In this document: positions 8,340-17,386 of the stretch, piece by piece
Numbering within the stretch: position 1 is the first letter of the stretch
Layout: every line of letters starts with the position of its first letter
Assembly: GCF_002117485.1 (NCBI RefSeq)
Contig: NZ_CP021030.1
Location: 2,049,001-2,113,000 of the forward strand
Direction of reading: 5' to 3'
Source: Rhizobium sp. NXC14
GTDB lineage: Bacteria > Pseudomonadota > Alphaproteobacteria > Rhizobiales > Rhizobiaceae
Length of the DNA: 64,000 bases
Notes under the pieces: generated by a model
What the model saw: the letters and a program-made list of their open reading frames with translations, nothing else
Database searches by the model: none
Told to the model about the DNA's origin: nothing
Program-made: the position numbers and the translations under genes

Positions 8340-8780
8340 TCAATCGAGGAGATCGGCCGGCACCTTGCCGCCATTTTCTGAAAGCCGCTTCATCAGCGCC
8401 TTGTGCAGCCACATGTTCATTTTCGCGGAATCGTTGGTATCGCCGGTATAACCGAGTTCGGCGGCGAGTTCCTTGCGCTCAGTCAAACTGGCATCCATCC
8501 CGACTGCCTTCATCAGGTCGACGATCGAATGGCGCCAATCGAGTTTCTGGCCGCTCTTCTTCACAGCCGCGTCGAGGATCGGAACAATATCGACTGTCGC
8601 TGTCGCCGGGGCCGAGGCCGGCTTAGTTTGCGCAGGAGAGGACGCAGGCGTCGGACTGGGGGCTGACGGGGGTGAGACGGGAGCCTGGGCTGGCACTGTC
8701 TTCGCTGCGCCGCTGGCGACAGGTTCGGCTGCTTTTGCTTCTCCAAAGATTGCATGTTTGATCTTGTCGAAAATGCCCAT
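8340..8780 (-). CDS. DUF3597 domain protein
   Basis: 146 residues from the ATG at 8780 (MGIFDKIKHAIFG), which has GGAGG seven bases upstream; a frame opening at 8822 has no such site. After a short amphipathic N-terminus comes a Pro/Ala/Ser-rich linker (about 20-70). The DUF3597 core follows: VDIVPILDAAVKKSG, LDWRHSIVDLMKAVGMD, LTERKELAAELGYTGD and MWLHKALMKRL. The layout resembles small LysM-associated proteins, but no LysM is present here. Function unknown; no signal peptide, so probably cytoplasmic. Confidence 0.85.
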   Translation of the reverse strand: MGIFDKIKHAIFGEAKAAEPVASGAAKTVPAQAPVSPPSAPSPTPASSPAQTKPASAPATATVDIVPILDAAVKKSGQKLDWRHSIVDLMKAVGMDASLTERKELAAELGYTGDTNDSAKMNMWLHKALMKRLSENGGKVPADLLD

Positions 8781-9256
8781 TCTTGAACCTCCGGCTTCGT
8801 AAAATAGGAACATGCTGAACATGGAGGCCGGCCGGGCATATCCAGACGAACGAAGATCTTTTTTGCTCCTGCACTAGAGCAGCGAGAAACCGGAGCAGGC
8901 GCTGCGAGGGCGATCGAGTTGGCCGGCCGCCGTGTCGACAGCTGCAACTAAGCAGCCACTTATGATTACTGCGTACTCCTTCGGAATTTAGATACAGCGG
9001 CTAAATTGGGGAGAAATTCTCGCTCATGCCTGTTTTTGGCACAGTAGCTTTCGTAACGCTTACTCAGTGATAACTACGCGCCGTCATTCTCGGCCGCCGC
9101 GCAGGTTCACGACGGGCTGGAATGAAACCTTGGCAAGTCCTTCTCGTTGGTTGGCATGGATGTCGGGGGTACTCGGCGTCCAATCGATCGAAGGCACGCG
9201 CGTTCCTCGATTTTCGCAGGTCGGACGAACCGTCCGGCATATGAAAACGGAGGAAG
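8781..9256. other. Divergent intergenic region without supported gene
   Basis: About 475 bases between the DUF3597 gene and the Gly-repeat exoprotein. Frames here are only shadows with no family features. Regulation of both flanking genes must lie here, but I see no convincing promoter pair. Confidence 0.5.
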
Positions 9257-9901
9257 ATGATGACTCAAATGCACAGTAGACTGCCAATTGCCCTGTTCGC
9301 ATCCGCCTGCGCCGTTGTTGCCATGCCGGCAGACCATGCACACGCGACTGACATTGGCGTGTCGGTAAATGCAGGCAATCCCACCAGCGCCGACGTCGGA
9401 GCTTCGCTTGGCCGCGAAAACGGGGTTGATGCGACGGCCGACGCATCCACAGGCGGCTCGAACGGCGTTGACGCAAATGCGTCCGCCAGTGCTCGCGGCA
9501 GCGGTATCGATGCCAATGTCAATGCCATTGTCGGGGGCAGTGATCTCGCGCCTGGCGCTAATGCCAGGCTCGGCGGCGATCGCGGCGTCAATGCCGATAT
9601 CAACGCCCGGACTGCCGGCTCCCGGGAGGTCGATGACAAGGCCACGGCTTCCATTGGCGGTAGTAGCGGAGCAGGCACGAAGCTTGCCCTTGGCGACGCG
9701 AACGACAGGGGCGGGATGACAGCTGCTCGTAACGGCACCCTCAGCGCATCGCAGGCTCGCACGATTGCGGCGTTTCGAGAGAGACCCGTGGACGAGCAAC
9801 GCAAGATGCTTGTCCGTTGCGCCGATATCTCCGCCGCCGGCAGCGGCGATGCCGGTCTTGCCGGTCTGTGCAGTCTGTTGCAGGCGTCGGTCTCCCACTG
9901 A
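9257..9901 (+). CDS. Exported Gly/Asp/Ala repeat protein (predicted solenoid)
   Basis: 214 residues; GGAGGAAG lies directly upstream of tandem ATGs at 9257 and 9260. A Sec signal ends near AHA (residue 30). Residues 35 to about 140 are roughly seven imperfect 13-16-residue repeats, each of the type A-x-[IL]-G-G-S-x-G-[VI]-[DN]-A-[DN], for example GGSNGVDANAS and GGDRGVNADIN. The conserved-looking tail (about 165-214) carries SASQARTIAAFRERPVDEQRKML and two cysteines (VRCADIS, GLCSLL) that may be disulfide-bonded. The repeat period suggests a beta-roll or similar solenoid outside the cell or in the periplasm. No enzymatic motif is visible. Confidence 0.75.
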   Translation: MMTQMHSRLPIALFASACAVVAMPADHAHATDIGVSVNAGNPTSADVGASLGRENGVDATADASTGGSNGVDANASASARGSGIDANVNAIVGGSDLAPGANARLGGDRGVNADINARTAGSREVDDKATASIGGSSGAGTKLALGDANDRGGMTAARNGTLSASQARTIAAFRERPVDEQRKMLVRCADISAAGSGDAGLAGLCSLLQASVSH

Positions 9902-9906
9902 ACGTG

Positions 9907-9942
9907 AAAGACCCGCCGGTGCGGAAGGCACGGCGGGTCTTT
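9907..9942. terminator. Bidirectional terminator between the repeat exoprotein gene and aapP
   Basis: AAAGACCCGCCG (9907-9918) pairs with CGGCGGGTCTTT (9931-9942) around a 12-base loop; T-runs follow on both strands, fitting the convergent genes. Confidence 0.85.
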
Positions 9943-9964
9943 TCGCGAACTAAGCTTCTCGGAC

Positions 9965-10738
9965 TTAGTGCAGGATCTGGCTGAGGAACAGTTTGGTGCG
10001 CTCGTGTTGCGGGTTGTCGAAGAACTCGGCCGGTGCGTTCTGCTCGACGATCTGGCCCTGATCCATGAAGATGACGCGGTTGGCGACCTGGCGGGCAAAG
10101 CCCATTTCGTGGGTGACGCAGAGCATGGTCATGCCTTCCTCCGCGAGACCCACCATCGTGTCGAGCACTTCCTTGATCATTTCGGGATCGAGTGCCGAAG
10201 TCGGCTCGTCGAACAGCATGATCTTCGGGTTCATGCAGAGCGACCGGGCGATCGCCACGCGCTGCTGCTGGCCGCCGGAAAGCTGACCCGGATATTTGTT
10301 GGCCTGTTCCGGGATCTTGACCCGCTTCAGGAAGTGCATGGCGATTTCTTCAGCTTGCTTCTTCGGCATCTTGCGCACCCAGATCGGCGCCAGCGTGCAG
10401 TTTTCGAGGATCGTCAGGTGGGGGAAGAGGTTGAAGTGCTGGAACACCATGCCGACCTCGCGGCGCACCTCGTCGATCTTCTTCAGATCGTTGGTGAGCT
10501 CGGTGCCGTCGACGATGATCTGGCCCTTCTGGTGCTCTTCGAGACGGTTGATGCAGCGGATCATCGTCGATTTGCCCGAACCGGACGGGCCGGCGATGAC
10601 GATGCGTTCGCCGCGCATGACCTTCAGATTGATGTCGCGCAGCACGTGGAAATCGCCGTACCACTTGTTCATGTTGACGATTTCGATCGCCACTTCCGTT
10701 GCGGAAACGGTGAGCTTCTTAGCTGGAGCTTCAGCCAT
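9965..10738 (-). CDS. aapP: General L-amino acid ABC transporter, ATP-binding protein
   Basis: 257 residues from the ATG at 10738, with GAGGGAA upstream. Walker [10 protein letters not shown] is at about 50-58, the Q-loop in [10 protein letters not shown], the signature LSGGQQQR, Walker [14 protein letters not shown] and the switch VTHEMGF. It powers uptake of a broad range of L-amino acids across the inner membrane, together with AapQ, AapM and the binding protein AapJ. It is the last gene of the minus-strand aapJQMP operon, 17 bases after aapM. In R. leguminosarum this permease is known to be nitrogen-regulated and central to amino-acid exchange in nodules. Confidence 0.95.
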   Translation of the reverse strand: MAEAPAKKLTVSATEVAIEIVNMNKWYGDFHVLRDINLKVMRGERIVIAGPSGSGKSTMIRCINRLEEHQKGQIIVDGTELTNDLKKIDEVRREVGMVFQHFNLFPHLTILENCTLAPIWVRKMPKKQAEEIAMHFLKRVKIPEQANKYPGQLSGGQQQRVAIARSLCMNPKIMLFDEPTSALDPEMIKEVLDTMVGLAEEGMTMLCVTHEMGFARQVANRVIFMDQGQIVEQNAPAEFFDNPQHERTKLFLSQILH

Positions 10739-10755
10739 ATTGTTTTCCCTCATTT

Positions 10756-11901
10756 TTATCGTTTGTGGCCGGTGTCGAGGTGACGTTCGATGAATGCTGA
10801 ATAGCGCGACATGCCAAAGCAGAAAAGCCAAAAGGCGAAGCCGGCGAATATCAACCCCGTTAGCGGCGTTACTGCGGTCGCCCAGTTCGGATCGACGAAG
10901 TTGAGGCGAACGATGCCGAGCAGGTCGAACATGCTGATGATCGACACCAGCGAGGTGTCCTTGAACATGCCGATGAAGGTGTTGACGATGCCAGGGATCA
11001 CCAGCTTGATTGCCTGCGGCATGATGACCAATCGCATCTTCTGCCAGTAGCCCAACCCTAGAGAATCCGCCCCCTCGAACTGGCCTTTGGGAATAGCCTG
11101 AAGGCCGCCACGAATGACTTCCGCCATATAGGCGGAAGCAAAGATCGATACGCCGATGATCGCGCGCAAGAGCTTGTCCACCGTCCAGCCGGCCGGCAGG
11201 AAAAGCGGCAGCATGACGCTCGCCATGAACAGGACCGTAATCAGCGGCACGCCGCGGACCACTTCGATGAAAACGACGCTGAACGTACGGATGACCGGCA
11301 TCCGCGAGCGCCTTCCGAGCGCCAGGATGATGCCGAGCGGGAAGGAGACCGCGATGCCGACAAAAGAGAGCACCAGCGTCACCAGCAGCCCGCCCCAGAG
11401 TGGCGTCTCGACGATTTCCAGGCCAAATCCGCCGTAAAGCAGAAAGAAGGAAATGATCGGCAGCACGCCGAACAGCAGCAGGGCGTTGATCCCCTTGCGC
11501 GGCGCCGAAGGAATGAGCATCGGCACCAACAGGAGTACGAAAAGAATGCCGACGAGGGTCGGGCGCCAGCGCTCGTCGAGCGGATAACGCCCAAAGATGA
11601 ACTGGTCGAATTTGGCGTTGACGAAGGCCCAGCATGCACCGCTCCAGCCATCCGGCTGAATGCCGCCCTGTACGGCAGTGGCGCAGAAGGTGCGGTCAGG
11701 GCCGCTCCAAACCGCCTGCACGAAGAGCCAGTCGAGCGCGTGCAGGAGGGCCCAAACGACAAAGACCAGCGCTAGGATGGTAAGGACGATGTCCTTCGGC
11801 GTCGCAAGGAGGTTGCGGCGAATCCAAGCGACAGGGCCTTTCTCTGCTGAGGGCGGCGGCTCCGGCGCCAGTATGGCGGTTCTGACAAAAGCGTTGCTCA
11901 T
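10756..11901 (-). CDS. aapM: General L-amino acid ABC transporter, permease
   Basis: 381 residues from the ATG at 11901; GGAGAGG is five bases upstream, and the start lies one base after the aapQ stop, indicating coupling. Several transmembrane helices are visible. The C-terminal HisM-type permease domain has the EAA-like loop [22 protein letters not shown] that docks on AapP. AapM-type subunits are longer than the usual 230-residue amino-acid permeases because of an N-terminal extension with extra helices, present here. Confidence 0.94.
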   Translation of the reverse strand: MSNAFVRTAILAPEPPPSAEKGPVAWIRRNLLATPKDIVLTILALVFVVWALLHALDWLFVQAVWSGPDRTFCATAVQGGIQPDGWSGACWAFVNAKFDQFIFGRYPLDERWRPTLVGILFVLLLVPMLIPSAPRKGINALLLFGVLPIISFFLLYGGFGLEIVETPLWGGLLVTLVLSFVGIAVSFPLGIILALGRRSRMPVIRTFSVVFIEVVRGVPLITVLFMASVMLPLFLPAGWTVDKLLRAIIGVSIFASAYMAEVIRGGLQAIPKGQFEGADSLGLGYWQKMRLVIMPQAIKLVIPGIVNTFIGMFKDTSLVSIISMFDLLGIVRLNFVDPNWATAVTPLTGLIFAGFAFWLFCFGMSRYSAFIERHLDTGHKR

Positions 11902-11902
11902 C

Positions 11903-13123
11903 TTACCTCTCCACCAGCGCCATTTTGGCATTGAACCAGTTCATCAACAGCGAGGTCACGACACTGAGGCTGAGGTAAATGACCATCCAGATGAGGATCA
12001 CCTCGACAGCCTGACCAGTCTGGTTCAGCGTTGTGCTGCCGACGGCGACGAGATCGGCAAAACCGATAGCGATGGCCAGAGACGAGTTCTTGGTCAGATT
12101 GAGGTACTGACTGCTCAGCGGCGGAATGATGATGCGGAAGGCCTGCGGAATGACGACCAGCCGGGTGATCGATGAGGGGTGAAGCCCGAGTGCGCCTGCA
12201 GCTTCCGTCTGTCCCTTCGGCACGCCGCGAATGCCTGCGCGCACGATCTCGGCTATGAAGGCAGCGGTGTAGAAGGAAAGTGCCAGGAAGAGCGACATGA
12301 ACTCAGGCCCGACAACGGAACCCCCGGTGAGGTTGAACTTGCCTGCGATCGGATAATCGAAGGAAAGTGGCGCGCCTGCGACTAGGAAGGCGATAAGCGG
12401 CAGGCCGATCAGCAGGCCGATCGAAGCCCAGATCGTATGGAACTGCTGACCCGTCGCCGCCTGCCGGCGATGCGCCCATCGGGCCGTGGCGATGACGGCG
12501 ATGATCGCGACGACGAAGGCGACGCCGACGAGCCAGAAAGTCTCGCCGAAAATCGGCTTGGGAAAGGAAAGGCCACGGTTGTTCAGATAGGCGCCGAGCG
12601 GCAGATGCAGTGACTCGCGCGCATTCGGCAGAACTGCCAGAACGCCCGAATACCAGAAGAAGATGACAAGCAGCGGCGGGATGTTGCGGAAGACCTCGAC
12701 ATAAACCGTGCACAGCTTGGCTATCAGCCAGTTCCTCGACAGGCGGCCGATGCCGATGATGAAGCCGATGATCGTGGCGGTGATGATGCCCGTAACGGCG
12801 ATCAGGATCGTATTCAGAAGGCCGACGACCAGCGCGCGGCCATAGGTCGAATCGCTTGAATAGGCGATCAATGACTGACCGACCTCGAAGCCGGCGCGGC
12901 CGTTCAGAAAGCCGAAGCCGGACGCGATGTTGGCGCGCGCCAAATTGACGGCAGTGTTGTGCGCAACCCACCAGACGAAGACGACCAGCAGGACGATGGT
13001 GAGAACCTGGAAGAAGATACCCCGAGCTGTCGGGTCGTAGAGGGCGGACTGAAAACTCCAGCCGCTTCTGGATAGACGTGTTGATTCCAAAGCCTGATGC
13101 GTCATGCTTGGCCAATTCCCCAT
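11903..13123 (-). CDS. aapQ: General L-amino acid ABC transporter, permease
   Basis: 406 residues if started at the ATG at 13123, which has AAAGGAG at good spacing; a second in-frame ATG at 13105 would give 400 residues, the length usually annotated. It is a multi-span inner-membrane protein with the EAA loop [23 protein letters not shown] near the C-terminus. It pairs with AapM to form the channel. The Shine-Dalgarno of the upstream start lies inside a small hairpin (13127-13141), which could tune its translation relative to aapJ. Confidence 0.94.
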   Translation of the reverse strand: MGNWPSMTHQALESTRLSRSGWSFQSALYDPTARGIFFQVLTIVLLVVFVWWVAHNTAVNLARANIASGFGFLNGRAGFEVGQSLIAYSSDSTYGRALVVGLLNTILIAVTGIITATIIGFIIGIGRLSRNWLIAKLCTVYVEVFRNIPPLLVIFFWYSGVLAVLPNARESLHLPLGAYLNNRGLSFPKPIFGETFWLVGVAFVVAIIAVIATARWAHRRQAATGQQFHTIWASIGLLIGLPLIAFLVAGAPLSFDYPIAGKFNLTGGSVVGPEFMSLFLALSFYTAAFIAEIVRAGIRGVPKGQTEAAGALGLHPSSITRLVVIPQAFRIIIPPLSSQYLNLTKNSSLAIAIGFADLVAVGSTTLNQTGQAVEVILIWMVIYLSLSVVTSLLMNWFNAKMALVER

Positions 13124-13126
13124 TAT

Positions 13127-13141
13127 GCTCCTTTTCGGAGC
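13127..13141 (-). promoter_or_regulatory. Hairpin enclosing the aapQ ribosome-binding site
   Basis: On the minus strand GCTCC-GAAAA-GGAGC forms a 5-bp stem whose 3' arm is the GGAG of the aapQ start at 13123. If folded it would hide the site and lower AapQ synthesis. Confidence 0.45.
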
Positions 13142-13156
13142 TTTTTTATTGGAGGG

Positions 13157-13180
13157 GGAAAGGCGGTCGCCCGCCTTTCC
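13157..13180 (-). terminator. Intercistronic stem-loop between aapJ and aapQ
   Basis: GGAAAGGCGG (13157-13166) pairs perfectly with CCGCCTTTCC (13171-13180) around a 4-base loop, 20 bases after the aapJ stop. No T-run follows on the minus strand, so it more likely protects the aapJ mRNA 3' end or causes partial termination, giving binding protein in excess over membrane subunits, as in other binding-protein operons. Confidence 0.7.
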
Positions 13181-13200
13181 GGCTTCATGCGTGATGCCGC

Positions 13201-14226
13201 TCAGCGAACCGGCGGAGCGTACTGAATGCCGCCCTTGCTCCACAGCGCGTTAAGGCCGCGCGCGATCTTGAGCGGGCTGCCCTGGCCGATGTTGCGCTCG
13301 AAGACTTCGCCGTAATTGCCGACGTTCTTGACGATGTTGTAAGCCCAGTCGTTGGTCAGGCCGAGATCGGTGCCGATCTTGGTATCCGCCTCGACGCCGA
13401 GGAAGCGCTTGATATCGGGATTCGGCGAGTTCTTCATCTCGTCGACATTGGCCTGAGTGATGCCGAATTCTTCGGCATTGATCATCGCATAGCCGACCCA
13501 GCTGACGATATCGAACCACTGGTCGTCACCCTGACGTACGGCCGGGGCGAGCGGTTCCTTGGAGATGATTTCCGGCAGAATCGTATGTTCGTCCGGATTC
13601 TTCAGCGTCAGGCGCAGCGAATAGAGGCCAGACTGGTCGGTTGTGTAGACGTCGCAACGGCCGGCATCATAGGCCGCATTGACCTCGTCCAGCTTTTCAA
13701 AGACTACCGGATTGTACTGGAGATTGTTGGCCTTGAAATAATCGGCGAGATTGAGCTCGGTGGTCGTGCCCGACTGAACGCAGACAGACGCGCCGGAAAG
13801 TTCCAGCGCCGACTTCACGTTGAGGCTCTTGCGGACCATGAAGCCCTGGCCGTCATAATAGTTGACGAAACGGAAGTTCAGGCCAAGCGCCGTATCGCGG
13901 TTGATCGACCAGGTCGTATTGCGGGCGAGGACATCGATTTCCCCGGACTGAAGCGCGGGGAAGCGATTGGCGGCGCTGAGGGGGGTGAATTTCACCTTGG
14001 TGGGATCGCCGAAGACGGCCGAAGCGACGGCTTTGCAGAAGTCGACGTCGAAGCCTGCCCAATTGCCGGAAGCGTCAGGCGCGGCAAAGCCAGCGAGCCC
14101 GGTGTTGACGCCGCACTGAATGAAACCCTTTGCCTTTACATCACCGAGAGTCGTGGCCGAAGCAGCCGAGGCGCCAAGAGCGAAAACTGCTGCGCCAATC
14201 GCGGCGGACAGAAGCTTATTCTTCAT
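13201..14226 (-). CDS. aapJ: General L-amino acid ABC transporter, periplasmic binding protein
   Basis: 341 residues, the standard AapJ length, from the ATG at 14226. The signal peptide MKNKLLSAAIGAAVFALGASAASA is cleaved near residue 24. The mature protein is an SBP_bac_3 family binding protein: VKAKGFIQCGVNTGLAGFAAP at the start, GFDVDFCKAVASAVFGD, and a lobe-2 motif SVCVQSGTTTELNLADY. It captures many L-amino acids in the periplasm for AapQMP. First gene of the operon and divergent from metC; the shared upstream region has a promoter-like CTTGACC and a large palindrome. Confidence 0.96.
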   Translation of the reverse strand: MKNKLLSAAIGAAVFALGASAASATTLGDVKAKGFIQCGVNTGLAGFAAPDASGNWAGFDVDFCKAVASAVFGDPTKVKFTPLSAANRFPALQSGEIDVLARNTTWSINRDTALGLNFRFVNYYDGQGFMVRKSLNVKSALELSGASVCVQSGTTTELNLADYFKANNLQYNPVVFEKLDEVNAAYDAGRCDVYTTDQSGLYSLRLTLKNPDEHTILPEIISKEPLAPAVRQGDDQWFDIVSWVGYAMINAEEFGITQANVDEMKNSPNPDIKRFLGVEADTKIGTDLGLTNDWAYNIVKNVGNYGEVFERNIGQGSPLKIARGLNALWSKGGIQYAPPVR

Positions 14227-14327
14227 TTTTTTCCCAACCTTTTCCGTTGTATTATCTTTTCTTGTGGGCGTTCCGGCGGAAAACTCTGCCACCCCCATCG
14301 TCTCGACACCCTCCCGGCGCGAGTACC

Positions 14328-14358
14328 CTATCACAGTCGCAAATGTCACTATGGTCAA
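14328..14358 (-). promoter_or_regulatory. Candidate aapJ promoter
   Basis: On the minus strand TTGACC (14353-14358, preceded by C as in the rhizobial CTTGAC -35) is followed after 17-19 bases by TGTGAT/TGATAG (about 14328-14335). The start would lie roughly 100 bases before the aapJ ATG. Confidence 0.4.
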
Positions 14359-14375
14359 GTGTCGCCATGCATAAT

Positions 14376-14402
14376 TGCGGCAAAATTCAGAATTTTGCCG
14401 CA
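14376..14402. promoter_or_regulatory. Perfect 27-bp palindrome between aapJ and metC (operator candidate)
   Basis: Half-site TGCGGCAAAATTC (14376-14388), single central A at 14389, and the exact reverse complement GAATTTTGCCGCA (14390-14402). It sits about 65 bases upstream of the proposed aapJ start of transcription and about 185 bases before the metC ATG. The length and symmetry suggest a dimeric regulator; AAAATTC half-sites recall Lrp/AsnC-type targets, but the protein is unknown. Confidence 0.7.
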
Positions 14403-14573
14403 TTGCGCCGCATTCGAAGGCGGTTGGCTAGGAAATGAGCGCCCGCTTGCGGAAAAATAACGCTAATTTGAAAAACCGAGGCGACAGTTGTCCCCCTGGT
14501 CAAGGGGTTGACCGGATCGGGCGAGGCGTCCAAAAGTCTGGCTTTGCGCCCCTCGCCAAAGGCTATTTCCGAC

Positions 14574-15764
14574 ATGAAAGACAAAGACAGCTTGCTGCAG
14601 ACCGCCGGCATCAATACCCGCCTGACCCATATCGGCAACGACCCCTTCGATTATCACGGCTTCGTCAATCCGCCGGTCGTGCATGCCTCGACGGTCCTGT
14701 TTCCGAACGCGGCGACGATGGACACGCGCTCGCAGAAATATACCTATGGTACGCGCGGCACACCGACGACGGATGCGCTCTGCGAGGCGATCGATGCGCT
14801 CGAAGGTTCGGCCGGCACGATCCTCGTCCCCTCGGGGCTGGCAGCCGTCACCATTCCGTTCCTCGGGTTTGTCGCCGCCTGCGATCACGCACTTGTCGTC
14901 GACTCGGTCTATGGCCCGACGCGCCATTTCTGCGATACGATGCTGAAGCGCCTCGGTGTCGAGGTGGAATATTACGATCCGGCGATCGGCGCCGGCATCG
15001 AGACGCTGTTCCGGCCGAACACCAGGCTCGTCCATACCGAGGCTCCCGGTTCCAATACCTTCGAAATGCAAGATATTCCGGCGATCGCGGCGGTCGCCCA
15101 TCGCCGAGGCGCCGTCGTCATGATGGACAACACCTGGGCGACGCCGCTCTATTTCCGGCCGCTCGATCACGGCGTCGATATCTCCATCCATGCGGCGACG
15201 AAATATCCGTCCGGCCATTCCGATATCCTGCTCGGAACGGTATCGGCCAATGCCGAGCACTGGGAGCGGCTGAAGGAGGCGAACGGTGCCCTTGGCATCT
15301 GTGGCGCACCCGACGATGCCTATCAGATCCTGCGCGGATTGCGCAGCATGGGCCTGCGCCTCGAGCGGCATTATGAAAGCGCGCTTGATATTGCGAAATG
15401 GCTGGAGGGCAGAGAGGGCGTCGCCCGCGTGCTGCATCCAGCGCTGCCGAGTTTCCCCTCCCACCACATCTGGAAGCGCGATTTTAAGGGCGCCAGCGGC
15501 ATCTTTTCCTTCGTGCTTGCCGCTGAGAGCCCCGAGAAATTCAAACCGAAGGCGCATGCCTTCCTCGACGCGCTGAGGATTTTCGGTCTCGGCTATTCCT
15601 GGGGCGGCTTTGAAAGCCTCGCGCTGCACGCGTATCTCAATGACCGCAAGGTCGCCAGGGCCCCGAAGGAAGGGCCGGTTATCCGCCTGCAGATCGGCCT
15701 TGAGGACGTGGCCGATCTCAAGGCCGACATTGAACGGGGTTTTGCGGCCGCAAGCGCCGTCTGA
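14574..15764 (+). CDS. metC: Cystathionine beta-lyase
   Basis: 396 residues from the ATG at 14574 (MKDKDSLLQTAGINT); a frame from 14508 adds an unlikely leader. It is a PLP enzyme of the Cys/Met metabolism family: the phosphate loop region is TYGTRGTPTTDAL and the PLP lysine is K210 in HAATKYPSGHSD. It cleaves cystathionine to homocysteine, pyruvate and ammonia in methionine synthesis. It diverges from aapJ. The leader has a GGTCAA-GGGG-TTGACC stem at about 14498-14513. Cystathionine gamma-lyase activity cannot be excluded from sequence alone. Confidence 0.92.
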   Translation: MKDKDSLLQTAGINTRLTHIGNDPFDYHGFVNPPVVHASTVLFPNAATMDTRSQKYTYGTRGTPTTDALCEAIDALEGSAGTILVPSGLAAVTIPFLGFVAACDHALVVDSVYGPTRHFCDTMLKRLGVEVEYYDPAIGAGIETLFRPNTRLVHTEAPGSNTFEMQDIPAIAAVAHRRGAVVMMDNTWATPLYFRPLDHGVDISIHAATKYPSGHSDILLGTVSANAEHWERLKEANGALGICGAPDDAYQILRGLRSMGLRLERHYESALDIAKWLEGREGVARVLHPALPSFPSHHIWKRDFKGASGIFSFVLAAESPEKFKPKAHAFLDALRIFGLGYSWGGFESLALHAYLNDRKVARAPKEGPVIRLQIGLEDVADLKADIERGFAAASAV

Positions 15765-15802
15765 CGAGGTGCCGGCAGGATGCTGCGGCCGTTTGTGGCG
15801 CC

Positions 15803-16957
15803 TTACAGTGTGTGCTGAGACCGATAGCCGTAGATCCAGTCGAGATCGGCAGCCAGGCTTTGCGGCGGCTTCAGGCCGAGCACCAGATCGCGGCCTACCC
15901 GGATCGGGCCCTTCGCATGATAGGCAAATTTGTTGAAGGCGCCGCGCTGGCGAAGCTTTGCAATGCGCGGCGCGCGATGCCTTTCAAAGAGCGTCAGCGC
16001 TTCCGCCACGGGACGATTGGCGAGAAACGCGGCAAGTTCGTAGGCGTCTTCGACCGCCATGGCCGCTCCCTGGGCGGCAAAGGGCATCATCGCATGCGCG
16101 GCGTCGCCGATCAGAACCGTCTTGCGGCCGTCCTGCCACGCGCCCGGCGTGGTTTCGAAGAGCGGCCAGAACGTCAGCTTCGGCTGTTTTTCCAGCAGCG
16201 ACGTAATCGCGCTGTTCCAGCCGGAAAGCTGCGCCCGGAGCCGCGCGCGCTGCTCTGCGGTCGGCTCGTTTCGCCAGGCCTGCGGCGCGGCATTGCCGGC
16301 GGTGATCGCCACCATGTTGATGCTGGCGGTCTCCCTCAGCGGGTAGCAGACGAGATGCGCCGATCCGCCGAGGAAAGCCGAAACGCTTGTCCGGTCGAGG
16401 AAGCCTGGCGCCTGGTCTTCGGGAATGGTGAAGCGGTAGGCGATATTGCCGGAAAAACGCGGCGAGGAGCTGCCGGGAATGGATTGCCGGAGCTTCGACC
16501 AAACGCCGTCCGCGCCGATGACGACATCGGCAGCGCGCTCGACAGGCGGCGAATTCGATTCCACTCGCACACCAAGATGAAGCCGGCAGAGCGGATCGGC
16601 TTCGACCGCCGTGAGAAGCGCATTCTGCAATGTGGCGCGGTGCAGGACCCCGTAGGATGCGCCCCAGCGCTGTCGCGCGAATTTGCCGGCCGGCACGGCC
16701 GCGAGCTGGCGCAGCGAACCGCCTGACATCAGCCGGATCGCCTCCGGTTCGAGCCAGACTTTTGAAAGTCCCTCGATGACGCCGAGTTCTGCGAGGATGC
16801 GGGAGGCGTTCGGCGAAACCTGCAAGCCGGCGCCAACTGCGACGAGTTCATCCGCCTGCTCGAAAATCTCCGAGCTGATGCCCCAACGCGAAAGCGCAAG
16901 CGCAGCTGTCAGCCCGGCAATGCCGGCGCCGATGATGGCGGCATGTTCGACCGGCAT
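15803..16957 (-). CDS. FAD-dependent monooxygenase (salicylate hydroxylase-like)
   Basis: 384 residues. The N-terminal dinucleotide fold is AAIIGAGIAGLTAALAL (GxGxxG at 10-15) and the E that holds the FAD ribose is in SSEIFEQADEL. The DG motif lies in VVIGADGVWSKLR and the GD motif in VLIGDAAHAMMPFAAQGAAMAVEDA. These define class A flavoprotein hydroxylases, which use NAD(P)H and O2 on small aromatic compounds. The substrate is unknown. It converges with metC (38-base gap) and follows the zinc-protein gene on the same strand by 28 bases. Confidence 0.88.
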   Translation of the reverse strand: MPVEHAAIIGAGIAGLTAALALSRWGISSEIFEQADELVAVGAGLQVSPNASRILAELGVIEGLSKVWLEPEAIRLMSGGSLRQLAAVPAGKFARQRWGASYGVLHRATLQNALLTAVEADPLCRLHLGVRVESNSPPVERAADVVIGADGVWSKLRQSIPGSSSPRFSGNIAYRFTIPEDQAPGFLDRTSVSAFLGGSAHLVCYPLRETASINMVAITAGNAAPQAWRNEPTAEQRARLRAQLSGWNSAITSLLEKQPKLTFWPLFETTPGAWQDGRKTVLIGDAAHAMMPFAAQGAAMAVEDAYELAAFLANRPVAEALTLFERHRAPRIAKLRQRGAFNKFAYHAKGPIRVGRDLVLGLKPPQSLAADLDWIYGYRSQHTL

Positions 16958-16985
16958 TGTCAGTCCGATCCGGATTCTGGACGGT

Positions 16986-17231
16986 TTACGCCGCCTTCAC
17001 GTGGAAAACGCAGCCGGCCGGATTGGTCTGGCTCGGCTTGAGAGATGCATTATAACGGTAAAGCGTCGAGCAATAGGAGCAGACCTTCTCGTTGTCGTCG
17101 CCCATGTCGATGAAGATATGCGGATGGTCGAAAGGAACCGAAGCGCCGGTGCACATGAATTCCTTGACGCCGACTTCGATGACGCGATGACCGCCGTCGT
17201 TCTGGAAATGGGGAATGTTGTGGCCGGCCAT
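16986..17231 (-). CDS. NDUFS6-like zinc-binding protein (zf-CHCC family)
   Basis: 81 residues from the ATG at 17231, which has GGAGAG upstream; the longer frame to 17414 is not supported. C27, H36, C51 and C54 (MCTG, DHPH, VCSYCSTLY) fit the C-H-C-C zinc motif of the 13-kDa complex I accessory subunit NDUFS6 and its alphaproteobacterial homologues. The role is probably in assembly or stability of complex I. It lies with the monooxygenase, not with nuo genes. Confidence 0.88.
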   Translation of the reverse strand: MAGHNIPHFQNDGGHRVIEVGVKEFMCTGASVPFDHPHIFIDMGDDNEKVCSYCSTLYRYNASLKPSQTNPAGCVFHVKAA

Positions 17232-17386
17232 GTCGCTCTCCGAATGCTTTGAAAGTGCGCGAACCTTATAAGCCTTCGTCTCAAATGTGTAGAGCCAAAG
17301 CGCCGTGCCGGGCACAGTTTTTACCCACAATTTTGGCTTCCCGCCGAGAGGCGGCTCGACTATGGTCGCGCCAAAAGGAAGGCCCG

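Noticed and set aside
14460..14573. SAM-type riboswitch upstream of metC
   Set aside because: Alphaproteobacterial SAM-II elements occur before methionine genes, but the conserved pseudoknot sequence is not found here; only a plain GGTCAA/TTGACC stem is.
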